From Obelidium mucronatum (Eukaryota; Chytridiomycota; Chytridiomycetes; Chytridiales; Chytriomycetaceae), in assembly GCA_025765595.1 (NCBI GenBank), contig JAIVFH010000083.1, positions 89,763-153,762 on the forward strand: a stretch of 64,000 bases of DNA, read 5' to 3'. The notes below the pieces were generated by a model that did not search any database, had not been told where the DNA came from, and was given only the letters and a program-made list of their open reading frames with translations. Position numbers and translations under genes: made by a program. This document shows positions 10,447-22,164 of this stretch, piece by piece. The number at the start of each line of letters is the position of its first letter. The first letter of the stretch is position 1.

Positions 10447-12457
10447 TCATCCACAGGCAGGTTCATCGCCAGGTCCATCCACACCACTTGAAATATTCCA
10501 AGAGCTTGATTCAAAGTCATAGTCATCCTGAACTCGTCTCCTCTCCACCTTCAAATACTTGCGGGCCTCCGCCTCTCTTTTTGCAGCCAGCTTTTTGGCC
10601 TGCATCGCAGCAGTGAACTGATGACCGATAGCCTCTGTTTCCTGAAGTTCGCCTGATGCCGCAAGAAGTTCACGCATCTGTTTCATTGTGGCTGGCTTCT
10701 CTCTGCTACTATTTTCCTTGTCAATTTCGCCGGCTTTCCAAGGTTGTATTTGATTTTTGTTTGGTTTGGACTGTTTGCTACTGCTGGTGGAGGTGGATGT
10801 GGATTTTGAAGATTCCTTGGCAGGAGGAGTTGGGGGTATGTATTTCGGGGCAATTCGAACAGTTGGATTCAGAAAGAGACCCGTAGAGCCTGGTTCAGAG
10901 GTTAAAGAAGAAACAACTGCTGATGCGTCTTCAGAATGGACATTTTGTTCATGTGCAGCATGTGAATTAAAAATTGAAGAGGACTTAGCAGCCTCATAAG
11001 ACAATTGGCGGCGATCAGGGAGGCCAGTGGAATTGGGCAAAGAAGGTTCGTGAATCACTCGGCGGTTTTGCAAATCGATGGAAATAACTCGAGACTTTTT
11101 GCGTTCCTCTTCCAACCGCTCCTGTTCCTTCAAGTTTTTCAAAGCGATTGCGCGTTCTTCTGCTGTTAGCCATTTGTTTTGAACGTCGCTTTGGAAGTCA
11201 AAGTCGCTTGCGGTATCTGTTTTATATGATGTTAGGGTCGTGATAAGTCACAAAACGACACAATAATTCGGTATGATAAAAACTTGTCTTACCGAAAACA
11301 CGGGTTCTAGCTGTACTATTACGCTGATAATCCAAGAGGCGTTCTCGCTGCTCTTCGGCTTTCTGAAGAGCGATTAAATCTTTTTCAGAGGCCAAGGTAG
11401 GAAAGAGGGCATCACTATCTCTAGGGCCACCAGGTTGAGTGACAGCAGTTGCCGCAGATGCGCCCGCAACCTGTCCATATCTGTTGACTACGTGCTGTTG
11501 CTGTTTTTTTGCAGACGATTTCGGGGATGATTTCTGTTGTTGAGCTGGGAACAGAGTTTGAGACTGCATTGACAGAAATAAGAGAATCACGCTCGATAAA
11601 CTGAGGTGGGACCACGCCTTCGGCGTGATAAACTCTTGAATTCGAACAAAAAATATACCAGCTGTATTGATGGCAACGCCATGATGATAGTTTTGCCTTG
11701 ATTGAATCATTGTTACTTGTTGGATGGCAGATTCAACAAGAGAGCCGCATGACGGGCAAGGACCAGGACCCTCCAACTGACAAACAATTTTTCCGCACAT
11801 GAGGCAATTGGTCAGGAGGCCGTGTTTGGCAGCAAGACATTCGCAAATCAGACGGCCATTCGCTCCCACCAAGTTTCCAACTCTATCTTTCGCCTGAATG
11901 GACTCAATCGTTGTGACAACATAATTCTTTTGCTTTGGCTTTTTGGTGGGTGCAGCAGCTGTTGGTTGTGGGCTTTGTGGTACAGTAACTGGCACAACTG
12001 ACTTGACGGTCTCATGCGGTTTTGACGGTAGCTTGCTGTATCGCATCGTGGAGAATGGAGATCAATACACCAAGCGATATCGACAGAGGTCCAACGCAAG
12101 AGGGTACCTGGATATCAGGTAGCTGTCCTGCGCATCCTTCTTTCTGTACACGCGCGCGTTGTCTTTGAACGCCTGTTTCGGCTGGGCCGCCGCGGCCGTC
12201 CGCTTCTCGAACTCGGCCAGAAACGCTTTTGCCGCCTGGCTTCCGTCGCCCGTGAGTGTTCTGCGGCCGCTGAGAAACAAAAGAAACAAAACAAAAGAAA
12301 CAAAAACAAAAACAAACTGCAGCTGCGCCACGGCCGCTCCGGGCGCCAGCGCCAGCGCCTCGTCGACAAACGAAGCCAAGTCGTCGCTTGCCGGCGGAAG
12401 GCCCAGCAGCGAACACAGCTGCGCGTTGGTCCACTGCTTGAGCGAGAGTGATGTCAT
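10447..12457 (-). CDS. TRIP4/ASC-1-type zinc-finger protein
   Basis: The product resembles activating signal cointegrator 1, a transcription coactivator and part of the ASC-1 complex linked to ribosome-collision rescue and alkylation repair. Exons are about 12457-12318, 12269-12108, 12035-11659, 11563-11293 and 11216-10447. The diagnostic C2HC5 zinc finger is in exon 3: LICECLAAKHGLLTNCLMCG followed by KIVC and GPCPSCGS. Downstream, ERLLDYQRNSTARTRVF and the following acidic FQSD...NKWLTAEERA segment match the TRIP4 mid-region. No ASCH domain is visible at the C-terminus, unlike the human protein. The exon 3/4 joint is out of phase by one base as I read it. Its 95-base intron holds a CACGCC-GAA-GGCGTG hairpin on the sense strand. 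Confidence 0.85.
11612..11628 (-). repeat. GC hairpin in TRIP4 intron
   Basis: On the sense (minus) strand this reads CACGCC-GAA-GGCGTG, a six-pair stem with a three-base loop. It lies inside the third intron of the TRIP4-like gene and belongs to the hairpin family described under the GH20 intron. Confidence 0.7.
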
Positions 12458-12516
12458 CTTTATTTTATTTTTAATAAGTCAAAAACAATCCCATCAAGCT
12501 TCAACACACACACTCA

Positions 12517-14429
12517 TGACTATCGTCACTAAGTTTGGAGGAACTTCTGTCGGCTCGGCAGAAAGAATGCTGCAGGTGGCTGCAATCATCGAGTGAGTTG
12601 TCCCTTGCCTTCCCTCTCTCTCAGAACTCTTATCTGGCTTATCTGATCCTTTGATTCTCTCCCAGGAACTTGTCAAAGAAGGACAGAACCATCGTTGTTC
12701 TCTCTGCAATGAGCAGCTACATCAAAGCCGAAGGAACAACCAGCATGTAATCCCTTTGTTTGACACTCTGACAGAAAACTGGCCTTACCACTCACACACA
12801 GGCTCCTCGAAGCTGCCGATGATATTCTTTTGCCAAACTCACAGCTTTATCTTGATATTGTCTCCAAGATTGAATCAAACCATTTGAAGGCCGTTGCAGA
12901 AGGTGTCAAGAATCCTGAAATCCGAGCAAAGGCTGAAGCTGATGTTTCTGAATACTGCGAGCGTCTTCGTTCTTTCATGTCTGCGGCTGAGGTATGCCGT
13001 CATTCCTCTGATTTCAGTGTTCACGCCGAAGGCATTATTTTACCACTGGCGCCGAAGGCGGTTGGTTCACTGTCCACTTGTATCATCTTTTGTTTTATTC
13101 TTCCGCCGCTTTCGGCGGTGTGCATTTCTACTTTTCCATTCATCCTTCAACATTTGATTCCAGATTATCGATGAGATTTCTCCACGATCAAGGGATATCA
13201 TCATCTCTGTTGGTGAAAAGCTATCTGCTAGAATCTTTACAGCTCTTCTCCAGGACAGGGTGGGTTTTCTTTTATCCCCGTTGACATTGATGTTGACGTC
13301 GACCTCAATTTGTCTCTGAAACATCATCGTACCTATAGGGTATCAAAGCATCGTTTGTCAATCTAGAAAAACTCGTACAGCAAAAGTTTGATCCAAAGAA
13401 CTTGGACCAGTCCTTCTATGATTACTTGGCGAGCCGTCTTACAGAAGTCATCAGTGCTCTGGATCAGGACAGCGTCCCTGTTGTCACTGGATACTTGGGC
13501 CCAATTCCTGGATCTATTGTCACCACTATTGGTCGTGGATACACTGACTTGACGGCCGCCCTCATTGCGGTTGGATTGAAAGCCAGGGAGCTGCAAATTT
13601 GGAAGGAAGTGGATGGAATCTTTACCGCAGATCCCCGTAAAGCTCCAAGAGCTCACTTGTTGAATGCTATTTCACCAGAAGAAGCCGCCGAATTGACTTA
13701 CTATGGTTCTGAAGTCATTCATCCATTCACTATGGATCAAGTTATCCGTGCTTCCATCCCTATCCGCATCAAGAACGCTTTCAAACCAGACGGGGCTGGT
13801 ACAGTTATCGTACCACAAACGGATCCATCTCTTGAAACCAGTGCTGATGGCGACAGTGCAGTTGCCGTGCATCGGGCTATGGCTACTGCTATTACCATCA
13901 AAGAAAACATTACTGTTCTGAACATTCACTCTAACCGAAAGAGCGTAAGCCACGGTTTCTTTGCGAAAATCTTTTCCACGCTGGATAAGTACGGTATTGT
14001 GGTTGACTTGATCTCCACAAGTGAAGTGCATGTATCCATGGCACTGGGCCCACATATTTCTGAAGAAAAGATTCAACTGGCTGTTTCCGATCTGCAGAAG
14101 TATGCTTTGGTGAGTAGTCTTCTCGATTTATTTTTTTTGCACGGATTCTAACTTGTTTTGTACGAATTGCTGAATGACAGGTTGACACATTATCAAACAT
14201 GACCATTTTATCCCTTGTTGGTCGTGAAATGCGTCGAATGGTGGGAATCGCAGCTCTCATGTTTTCGACGTTATCAAAACACTCCATCAACTTGGAAATG
14301 ATATCTCAAGGAGCATCTGAAATCAATATTTCATGTGTTATTGAAGGCGCTAAAGGCGTATTGGCACTGCGAGTAGTCCACGATGCGTGTATTCTGGGTG
14401 ATGAGGACCCTGTGGGTGATGAAGAGTGA
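12517..14429 (+). CDS. HOM3: Aspartokinase (Hom3-type)
   Basis: Aspartokinase phosphorylates aspartate, the first step to threonine, methionine and isoleucine in fungi. Six exons join in phase: 12517-12592, 12666-12746, 12802-12991, 13164-13259, 13339-14109 and 14181-14429. The protein opens with the kinase signature TKFGGTSVGSAERM, has the catalytic-core stretches GRGYTDLTAALIAVGL and WKEVDGIFTADPR, and ends with two ACT regulatory domains (ITVLNIHSNRKSVSHGF and MTILSLVGREMRRMVGIAA). Length and domain order fit fungal Hom3, which is feedback-inhibited by threonine. It is divergent from the TRIP4-like gene with only 59 bases between start codons. Intron 3 (12992-13163) contains three GC hairpins. 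Confidence 0.96.
13023..13124 (+). repeat. GC hairpins in aspartokinase intron
   Basis: Two copies of GCCGAAGGC (near 13026 and 13053) and one CCGCCG-CTTT-CGGCGG (near 13108) lie within the third intron. The first two have the GAA loop on the sense strand, as in the other introns; the third has the opposite loop sense. Exons on either side contain none. Confidence 0.7.
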
Positions 14430-14540
14430 AGAGACATTTCTCAAGTGATAAAATAAACAAACACTACAATACTGAGATATTATTCTATTCAAAAGTTTTT
14501 TTATCTAATATGCTGAAGGTGGGGGGTCCTGAGTCTCTTT

Positions 14541-15425
14541 TCAGGAGGACATTGATCGAAGGAGTAATGCAAAGATCTTCATGAATTCCAAATATTCGTA
14601 TTCAGTCGACTCATTCGGATTGATTGCAAACTCTTCATAGCGTGAAATATACAGTTGTGCGTATTGGTGATTGAAACGAACATTATTGTCCGCCAAACGT
14701 TGGAAAAACTGTGCAAGTGGTTGTGATCCATTGTAACCAAGAATTCGGATTTTTTAAAGAGTCACCTGTTTTCAATAGGGGTAAGAAATTATGTTGTTGG
14801 TCCGCCCCCCCGCCTTCATGTCAAAACGTAACTGAGAATGAATATTGTCTTGGCGATTGCAGTTTTAAAATGAACCAAGTGGCCCTCCGGGGTGCGCATA
14901 TATCCATCAATATGTCTAAAAAAAAAAGACAAAGCAAAAATCAATTGTGGTCTTTCAACTTGTATTTGGGTTTGTTTCTACCGTTCATCAGGCAAGGGTC
15001 GCATTGCAAGTCTCACTGAAGCTGAATCAGCAAGCGTCTTTTGAACGTGCTGGTAGAGATATCGAGGCATATCAGAGTCATTGATTGGAATATGCAGGCG
15101 AGGAATGCTGGACAGCGACGAATTAATCCGGAACTTGCGAGCACTCAAGATTGTTACAGAAGCAATGATCTCACGAGCCAAAGAAAAAAAAATCCACCAT
15201 AAGCATTGAATGAAAGCACATAGGCAAGAGAATGAGATAAGCTAAAATAACTCTTACGAGGACCGCACACGCTGAACCAACAATGAAGAGGAACTTGGTC
15301 AATCCTGACGCATCGTTTTGAATTGACACAATCTGAATAAAGAGATCCAGACCGCAGACGCCCATCAGTGTCGATGCAAGGACTATAAAGACCAAGAGTG
15401 ATGAAAATGAGAGAATCTTGACCAT
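14541..15425 (-). CDS. DLT1-like two-helix membrane protein
   Basis: The first exon (15425-15258) encodes two membrane helices (FSSLLVFIVLASTLMGVCG and LTKFLFIVGSACAVLV). The next exon gives a basic segment ARKFRINSSLSSIPRLHIPI followed by DMPRYLYQHVQ, which resembles fungal DLT1 (defect at low temperature). The last exon ends with YAQLYISRYEEFAINPNEST and YLEFMKIFALLLRSM, the conserved C-terminus of that family. A small exon near 14922 (HIDGYMRTPEGHLVHF) lies between. The joint near 14753 needs a one-base correction in a run of six A. The function of DLT1 is poorly known; yeast mutants are cold-sensitive. The gene is divergent from ELOF1 with 55 bases between the starts. Confidence 0.72.
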
Positions 15426-15480
15426 AGGTGGTTCGGGGATTTAAGTACTTTTTAAGAAGAATTAATATTAAAATAAATCA

Positions 15481-16044
15481 ATGGGTTGGTTATTCAAACA
15501 GGAAACCCCCCCTGCAGCTGTCCTGACCAAGACCATCACTTAGGAAAGCGCAAAAGTTCGAAGAAACCGCAGGCAAAGATTAAGCTCAAGCTCGAGAAGG
15601 AGTTCACCTGTCTGCAATGCAACACTGAAGAGTCTATCCATGTGAAAATGTAAAACCAACGACAACTTCCTCCGAATAACTTCCAAACTGATTTTATTCT
15701 TGCTTTGCTTTTGTTTTTTTTGCTCGTTGAAACCAAAGCGATAAAGACAATCAGGTTGGCCACTTGGAGTGCAAAAAGTGCGGTGTGACTTTCCAGTCGA
15801 AAACCAACTGTTTAGTCCTTATTTTTTTTCTTTTCTTTCCAGACAAACCCTTGCCTTGTTATTTACTCTACCGTGCTTATTTCCTTGACCAGACTTGACT
15901 GAACCCATCGATGTTTACTCAGACTGGGTTGATGCCGTTCAACATGTGAACAAGGAATCTGAATCGTCTCGAACAAATCAGAGTCAAGGAAGAAGATATG
16001 AGGACGATGACGATGGCAATCCAGATGATTTTGACGATGAGTAA
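15481..16044 (+). CDS. ELF1: Transcription elongation factor ELOF1/Elf1
   Basis: This small zinc-ribbon protein binds RNA polymerase II and helps elongation through nucleosomes and transcription-coupled repair. Exons 15481-15484, 15544-15649, 15739-15809 and 15893-16044 join in phase. The basic N-terminus GKRKSSKKPQAKIKLKLEKE, the zinc ligands in FTCLQCNTEESIH and HLECKKCGVTFQSKTN, and LTEPIDVYSDWVDAV are all as in the family. An acidic tail ends in DDDDGNPDDFDDE, like yeast Elf1. The first exon holds only ATGG, so the intron interrupts codon 2. Confidence 0.95.
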
Positions 16045-16220
16045 TAAAATGCTCAATGCATATCCTTGCTCAGAATGGATTCAGCTGGTATTGTGTTCCT
16101 GCAGAATGCCATTGAAATCTGCAACCTCTTGGCAGAAAATGCAAAGGCAAAATGCTGACGGAAAATGCAAACGATTCTGAGCCATTCTGCAAAACATTTC
16201 CGGTGTCTGGACGGGCAAAA

Positions 16221-16291
16221 TGCATTGACCGGGAATCGAACCCGGGACTACCGCGTGGCAGGCGGTAATTATGCCACTAAACCATCAATGC
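16221..16291 (-). tRNA. tRNA-Gly (GCC)
   Basis: This 71-base cloverleaf is on the minus strand. Acceptor GCATTGA pairs with TCAATGC, the anticodon loop is CTGCCAC (anticodon GCC) on a five-pair stem, and the T arm contains GGTTCGATTCC, a perfect B box. The discriminator is A. An identical copy lies at 25101-25171. Confidence 0.96.
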
Positions 16292-16726
16292 GTGATGTCT
16301 GAAAAAATTACGTTATATTAAAATAAATTCTTGAGACTCTTTTCATACTGGTATCCGAAGTCAAGATATTGCGAAAGAAGAGTCCCAGACTTACTGCCAA
16401 TTCCTTAACTCCAGTCATTGGTAGAAAAAACTCCCAAAGCTATTTTTTGCGTCACAATGGCTTATCCAAGAGATGCGCATTGATTCACTTAGAATAGAAC
16501 ATGAGTATTGTGCCCGTGTATTTCTCCGGAGGCACACAGTATTTACATAACGAAGCACAGAATACGAACATACCTTGTCCTCATTCTTTCTCGGATCCTT
16601 TCCTCTTTATTTCATAATTTATTTTCAAATTGGACTGTCCAGTTTTCAATTTCAACAGACGACTGTTCTATGTACTACTGGTCCATTAAAACTGGGGTTC
16701 TTTCTTTTTTATTTCTGGGTGTACAG

Positions 16727-16925
16727 CGACTTGAAACTCGATAATATCCTCATGTGTGCTGACGGACACATTAAGCTTGCTGATTATGGAATCTGTAAAG
16801 GCAAAATGGGATTCAATCAAACAACAAAAACATACTGCGGAACCGCGGAATACATGGCACCAGAAATTATACAAGGTGGTAGATATACTCGTGCTGTGGA
16901 TTGGTGGGGTTTCGGTGTCCTCTTT
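16727..16925 (+). pseudogene. AGC (PKC-like) kinase exon fragment, left copy
   Basis: A single exon-sized piece preceded by an intact acceptor (GTACAG) encodes DLKLDNILMCADGHIKLADY, then GICKGKM, TYCGTAEYMAPEII and AVDWWGFGVLF. These are the catalytic loop (from the D of HRD), a DYG-type metal site and the APE region of a PKC-like kinase. The fragment is about 65 residues; the N-lobe and the rest of the C-lobe are absent, so this is not a working kinase. The acceptor suggests it was copied from genomic DNA, not from mRNA. Confidence 0.85.
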
Positions 16926-17098
16926 TTTGCCAGTCTAAAAAGTCGAAATTTCGTGCTTGTGGAGTTCTGTGTTTTTATTTGTGCATAACCAGTTTACCCG
17001 ATGGAGTTCGCTACTTGTAGCCCAAATAAAGTCCAAGTTTGTTTGGCACTATAATTTTGTAGGTGATGGCGGAGTTGGACAATGCAAAAAAGGCAGTG

Positions 17099-17171
17099 TG
17101 GAGAACCTGGGCATTGATCCCAGTGCCTCTCGCATGCTAAGCGAGCGCTCTACCATTTGAGCTAGATCCCC
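17099..17171 (-). tRNA. tRNA-Ala (AGC)
   Basis: This is a 73-base cloverleaf beginning GGGGATCTAGCTCAAATGG, with anticodon loop TTAGCAT (anticodon AGC). The B box is GGGATCAATGCC. Acceptor pair 6-67 is a U-U mismatch, seen in both copies, so it was present before the duplication or both copies are weakened. The other copy is at 24217-24289. Confidence 0.92.
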
Positions 17172-17322
17172 ATATGACTCGAAGAATGAAGTGTGTACCA
17201 TTAACTACTGAGCAAGTAAAATCCTAATCAAATTTTGATTGCGGTTGTGAACTTATTCAAAATCACCATTTCAACTTGTTCGCGGGTAACGAACCATATA
17301 CGAAAAATTAATCCTAAACTAT

Positions 17323-17395
17323 AGCCCGACGTGGGGGTCGAACCCACAACCTTAAGATTAAGAGTCTTACGCTCTACCGATTGAGCTAGCCGGGC
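17323..17395 (-). tRNA. tRNA-Lys (CTT)
   Basis: This 73-base cloverleaf has acceptor GCCCGGC, anticodon loop CTCTTAA (anticodon CTT), a T arm with GGTTCGACCCC, and discriminator U. The copy in the other arm is at 23991-24063. Confidence 0.94.
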
Positions 17396-17725
17396 ATATG
17401 ACTTCTTGTCCTAAGAGCTACTTAATAATCCTGCTGACATGTCCACCGGATTTCATGTGAGACCAAAAAATCAGTACAACTAACGTTACAAAACGCTCAT
17501 CACATGGCATGTTCAGGTATGAGCCGTATACCCGTGTTTACCTTATAGGTATAGCCAAAAGGTTTGGAATGAATTCCCTGACTATTTGTTGCTCGATTTA
17601 AGGACATTGTTATTGCTAGTCGGGTTTCTTCCCAATAAGGGTGGGCAATGTGGTGGAATTAGTTGGCCAGATGTGGGAAAGCATATTCCCTCTTTCTTAA
17701 ATCTCAGTACTTACGTGTTTTCAGT

Positions 17726-17753
<28 letters not shown>
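17726..17753 (+). repeat. Run of 28 G
   Basis: An uninterrupted guanine tract. The matching tract in the other arm has 31 C, so the length differs between arms. Confidence 0.98.
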
Positions 17754-17756
<3 letters not shown>

Positions 17757-19822
17757 TTTGCTGCAAACAAGCAATCTATTACCTTTTGAACCAACAGGAG
17801 CAACCTTACTGGTTATCGTGCATGGGGCAAGTACAAAGAAGGCAAGAGCCTGAGCACCGTTGGACACAAAATACTAATGACACTATGGGATATGCTACTT
17901 GCATTGAAAAGTTAAGTCAGATAGCCGCCAAAGTCAGAAGTCAGATAGCCGCCAAAGAGAGACATGTACCATAAGAAGGGGGCCATGTTTGAATAGCAGA
18001 GTCATCATCAGCTTTACTTGTCATTGTGACAAAATTTTGGATCCCAATTTTCATTCAATGATGTCAGTTGTGGAAAAGACACAGAAGACTAAAATGAACA
18101 ACAGGGTGTCTGTTGTGCTTATGGCACTCCATCAAGGCTCCTGAACACTTTCTTCAATCCTTGAGTCTCTGGGCTTTCTTTGAATGGAATGAACTGGGAG
18201 TAATACTATCTGGAAGTGATTTCAAGAGGCAAATGCTCAGGAATAGAAGTATTGACAAATTGTGGAGCAATCTTAGGAACCAAATCTCCCACTGAGCCTT
18301 TAACTCCTTTAGAATTGGGACCCACTGCTCCTCTGTCAGACTAGGCCTGTCAGTTCCTTTATCCATTTCTTGTGGACTTCCTCCTTCTGCTCTTGGATTA
18401 TCCTTCTTGGATATCTTTACATTGACCTTATCCTACTTTTTTTATTTAATATGGGATTTATATTAAAAGTGACTTATTCATTGTTGGAAATTAAGTCCTT
18501 TTTTTTTTCTAAGTGGTTTATTCTCCTCACTTCATTGTTTAAAATAAAGTATGTTGCTGCTGCTTCCTACCTCGCCATGGAGCAAACACCCTCCAGCCTT
18601 GTGTAGGCGGCAAACTTGATATCTAACTCCTTCCCCAGCTCCCAATCCCCCCTCCCATCCTCCAGCTCACCAGGAGCTACCACCATTAGAAGCCTTGGGG
18701 GCCTCATTAAAAACCCCTGTGGGGAAAAAAGAGTGCCCCCATCCAGCCTCCCTTCCTCCATCTTGTGTCTTGCTTGTTTATCTTGGTCCTGAGGTCTCTG
18801 GCTGAGATCCTCCCATTTGTCCCGGTCGCTGCCGTCCTGGCTTGATACCCATTCCATCATTCCTCCGTCTAGTGTGCTTGGTGCCCTTGCTGTTTCTGTT
18901 GCTTGGTGGGTTTTTGTTGTTGTTGGTTTTCTAGACTGGTTGCGCCTATGTCTTCTTCGGTCTTTTCTCAGGCGTTTCTTCCGTGGTTTTGGGTTTGGTT
19001 TGCTGCTGCTATCAGGGCTCTTCTCGGGGCTATCTGTTGATTCTTCAGTTTTGATCCATTCTGTTTCTTGCAGTGAGTTGCTCTCGTAATGTTGATTTGC
19101 GGCGAGCTAATGTAAGCTTTATGTGGTTAATTGTTTGTCAGGAGACAAGTTGTTTTCTTTTTCCCTGCCACAGACTCCGCTTTTATAGCGTTTTACTGTT
19201 GCTTTAGTCTTTTACATGGTCCCATTGAGACCTGTTGAGGTTGAAAACCTCGTATCCCATTTGCCCATTGAGGCGGTGCATCAACTTGACATGGCGATTT
19301 CCAATTGGGGGAAATTTGTGAAGGGGAAATTTATCGCCGTCTGACGGCGTTAATTCTCAATAATAAAGGTTACATTTACAAAATGTCTTCATCTTTCTAC
19401 ATGTGAGCAGCTGATAAAACCACATGCCGCCAAGGTCCAAAAGCATAACCCATCTCTGGTTAAGGCGTCCCTTAATCTCGGCAGCGCACGGCCGATGTAT
19501 TATGGTGTTTTGGTTTGGAAAGCATGCAGGAAAGATGTGTTTGGTGTCAAGGCGCTGCCTTTGAGAGCGTCATGCCCCAGGTTCGCATCACGGAATTTCC
19601 TTTTATTCTCTAACAATAAAGATTCTGGTTGAATTATTCAATCCGTACAACTTATAGTTTATTTCTAATCTCTGTTAAGTAGTGCAAGTGATATTGTATC
19701 TTTTATGCGTAATACTCAACACGTAAGCCTCTCTCGCGGCTTGAGATTTCTATCATCCCACGTCTGATGTTAGAAACTGATAAGGCCTCCAGTGAAAGTT
19801 AAAATAACATGAGTCGCATAGC

Positions 19823-19893
19823 CTGTTGGTAATGTTGGGGCCTAGTAATCTGGAGGCACAAGGTTCGTTCCCCGGTTTCGCTGGTTTCATGAC
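19823..19893 (+). other. tRNA-like (SINE-type) sequence, weak
   Basis: The segment has AGCCTGTTGGTAATG, resembling an A box, and AAGGTTCGTTCCCC, resembling a B box, about 45 bases later. It does not fold into a clear cloverleaf. A second similar B box (CAGGTTCGCATCA) lies near 19580. They may be remnants of tRNA-derived SINEs. Low confidence. Confidence 0.3.
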
Positions 19894-20425
19894 TCTTCAG
19901 GATTGATTCCTAACATCTGATGATTTGTTTGCCGGTTTTGTGGTTGTGCCACTTTTCTATGGCTCTTGCCCTTTTCTCATATTTGTTATCGTGCGTGTGG
20001 AATCCAAACTTGTCTTGGTTGCTGTCCATACTTTGGTTGCAGATGAGGCATTTTCCTGATATTCTTTTTTGCCGTTTAGACGGCTTTTCTCTGGGATAAC
20101 TTCCGGTCCTGGGTTGTGTTGTGTTTCTTCGGTGGGTTCTTCTTCTTCCTCTAGCGTTCCTCTTCTGCTTCCTTCCTTTTCCAGTTTGCCCTTTTTGCGG
20201 ATTTCTTGGTGGTCGCAGTTATTGCAGGTGTTTGTTCTAGTTCCCATTTGACTGTTTTGTCGCATCGCTCTTTCCACATTTCTCTGGCCGCTTTAGTCAT
20301 GTTTTTCATTGCATTGATGATTATTGTTCTTGTTTTTTGGGCAGTTAGGCCGCATACAGTTGTGAGAATTTCTTTAAGTACTTCTGGGACCGCCCCTTCT
20401 AATATAGCTTCAGCTCTTAGGTTGT

Positions 20426-21037
20426 TTACTTTTTTCTGCCATTTCCCCTGGTATTCTCCCTCGGGTTTTTTGTCCTTGAGGTGGTGTTGCCATGGTCTGG
20501 CCCATTTTGTGAGGTCCTTTGTCCGTCCTTCTTTCTTCTCGTTGCCTCCTCCGTTGTCGCATCCACTTGCAACCTTTTTCCTGTTTTTTCCTTTCCAGAG
20601 ATTTTGGAGTGTCCTTCTACCTTGGTGAATTGAAAGAGTCTCCCTTCTTTGCTATAATCCTTTACAATTTGGGCCACTTGTAGCATGCATGCTATTTCCA
20701 TAAAGTCTTTGGTGCTGATCTCTCCATTGATTTTTACTACGTCCTTGCCATCTTTTACCACGGCTGCGTTGTTGATCTTGATAATGGTGAGTCCCTTTTT
20801 TGCTCCGATCATCCCTGTGATTGCCTCCATGGCTTCTGGTAGTTTTACTTTTGCACACCATTCTCGTCCTCTGTTGGCACATTCTGTGTATATCACCCCT
20901 GTTCCCATGCTGTTAGTGTGTCTAGAACTGTCTGCGTGTATCGTGTCTGGCGTTGGGTCTGGATTTTCATTCATAGCGCATGTTCCTATGGCTTTAAGTA
21001 GTATGTTCCTGCTTGTTTGTGTTTTCAATGTTCTCAT
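20426..21037 (-). pseudogene. RNase H-like domain of retroelement
   Basis: The open frame contains IHADSSRHTNSMGTGV, like the first RNase H strand with its catalytic Asp, then a Glu in EAMEAITGMIG, GLTIIKINNAAVVK where the usual TDS is replaced by INN, and VEGHSKISGKEKTGKRL, like the VKGHSGIxGNExAD end motif but with the last Asp replaced by Gly. Two of four catalytic acids therefore seem lost. The fold assignment comes from motif order only. Confidence 0.55.
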
Positions 21038-22164
21038 TTTTAAATGGTGTCTTTTCCAGCTTCTTAGGTTCAGTTGTGGTGTTTCTGGTTGCCATTTCCA
21101 TTTCAGCCTCAGCTTCTCTTCTCATCCTGTGTTCCTCTGCTTCTGTTTCTTCTGTTTTGTTCTTGTTAAGTCTTTACCAGAAGTCTGTAATTGGTAGCTG
21201 AGAGGTTTCAGTAGCTCATGGGTTTGGGCTGTTTACTTTTGCTCTTTCAAAGGGTGTTTGGTTTTCTTTGCTCTGTCATATTTCCATGTGTCTTTTTAGT
21301 TCTTTGTACCACCCATATGATCTGTTGTCTTTTTTGTATATCCTTATCAGGTATCGACAAACATGATGTTGCTTTTTTTGAGGTGTGGTCTGAATTTGTT
21401 GTATAGCCCAGTTCCCAAGTGCTTCCCAGATTGTTTTGTTCCCGCCTTCAATTTTTCCAAATGTTTCTGTTTGTCTGTTGTCTTCATGTTTGTATTCAAT
21501 GGGTTTGATTGAGAGTTGGTCTTTTGCCATTCTGCCAAGGAGTTGGTCCATGCTGTGTGTTCCCCTTTTAAGTGGTGGTGGGAAGGGTTCTAGGAGGGGA
21601 CAGTGAGTAGTGCCAGGTCTTCTTGAAGGTTTAGCAGCCTAATTCAAGTATTCTGCCTACCAGTGTGTTTTTGTTGCGGCTGATAAGGAGGTTGTTTACT
21701 TTGTCTGCCGTTTTCTTGTTCAATTGGTCTCTTTTTTTGTAGCCCTGGCCATTTTATGCGTCTTGGTATTTTGGGTTGTGATTGTCTCTTTTTGTCTTTT
21801 TTCAGGCTTTTTTTTGGCATCATTTCTCTTTTTCCTTTGTTCTGCTCTTGTGTTTTATTGTCCGTTTGGGTGTAGTTTTCTAGGTTTTTGTATTGGTTCA
21901 GTTTACTAGAGAGCCATATGTGCCTCTTCTGCCATAGTTTCCTTTTCCGCCTCCTCCACTCTCCACCTCTTTCTGTTTGTGTTTACTCATCATTGGTTCA
22001 GCCCATTTCAGGGCGTTTCTTCTTTTCCCCCATCTTTCCCTTTTCAACATGGCGTTTGATGTAATCGACATCTTTCAAGAACGTTTGGTTTCCGTTCTTT
22101 GGTGCCTTCTCCAGAGTTCTTCCAAGTTCTCCACTCTTTTCTCCAGTCCAATCTATTTGACCTC

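Larger units (their letters stand above)
16085..18470. repeat. Left arm of large inverted repeat
   Basis: This arm is repeated as its reverse complement at 22913-25258, at roughly 95% identity by eye. Each arm carries, from the outside in, tRNA-Gly(GCC), a one-exon AGC-kinase fragment, tRNA-Ala(AGC), tRNA-Lys(CTT) and a long G (or C) run. Arm ends are approximate. The two arms flank a 4.4 kb spacer occupied by a retroelement remnant. Confidence 0.9.

Noticed and set aside
16727..16988. Functional protein kinase gene in the inverted-repeat arm
   Set aside because: Only one exon of the C-lobe is present; the ATP-binding lobe and remaining exons are missing on both sides.
17586..17974. Open frames with poly-Gly in the arms
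   Set aside because: They are translations of the G homopolymer beside tRNA genes, with no family match or start context.
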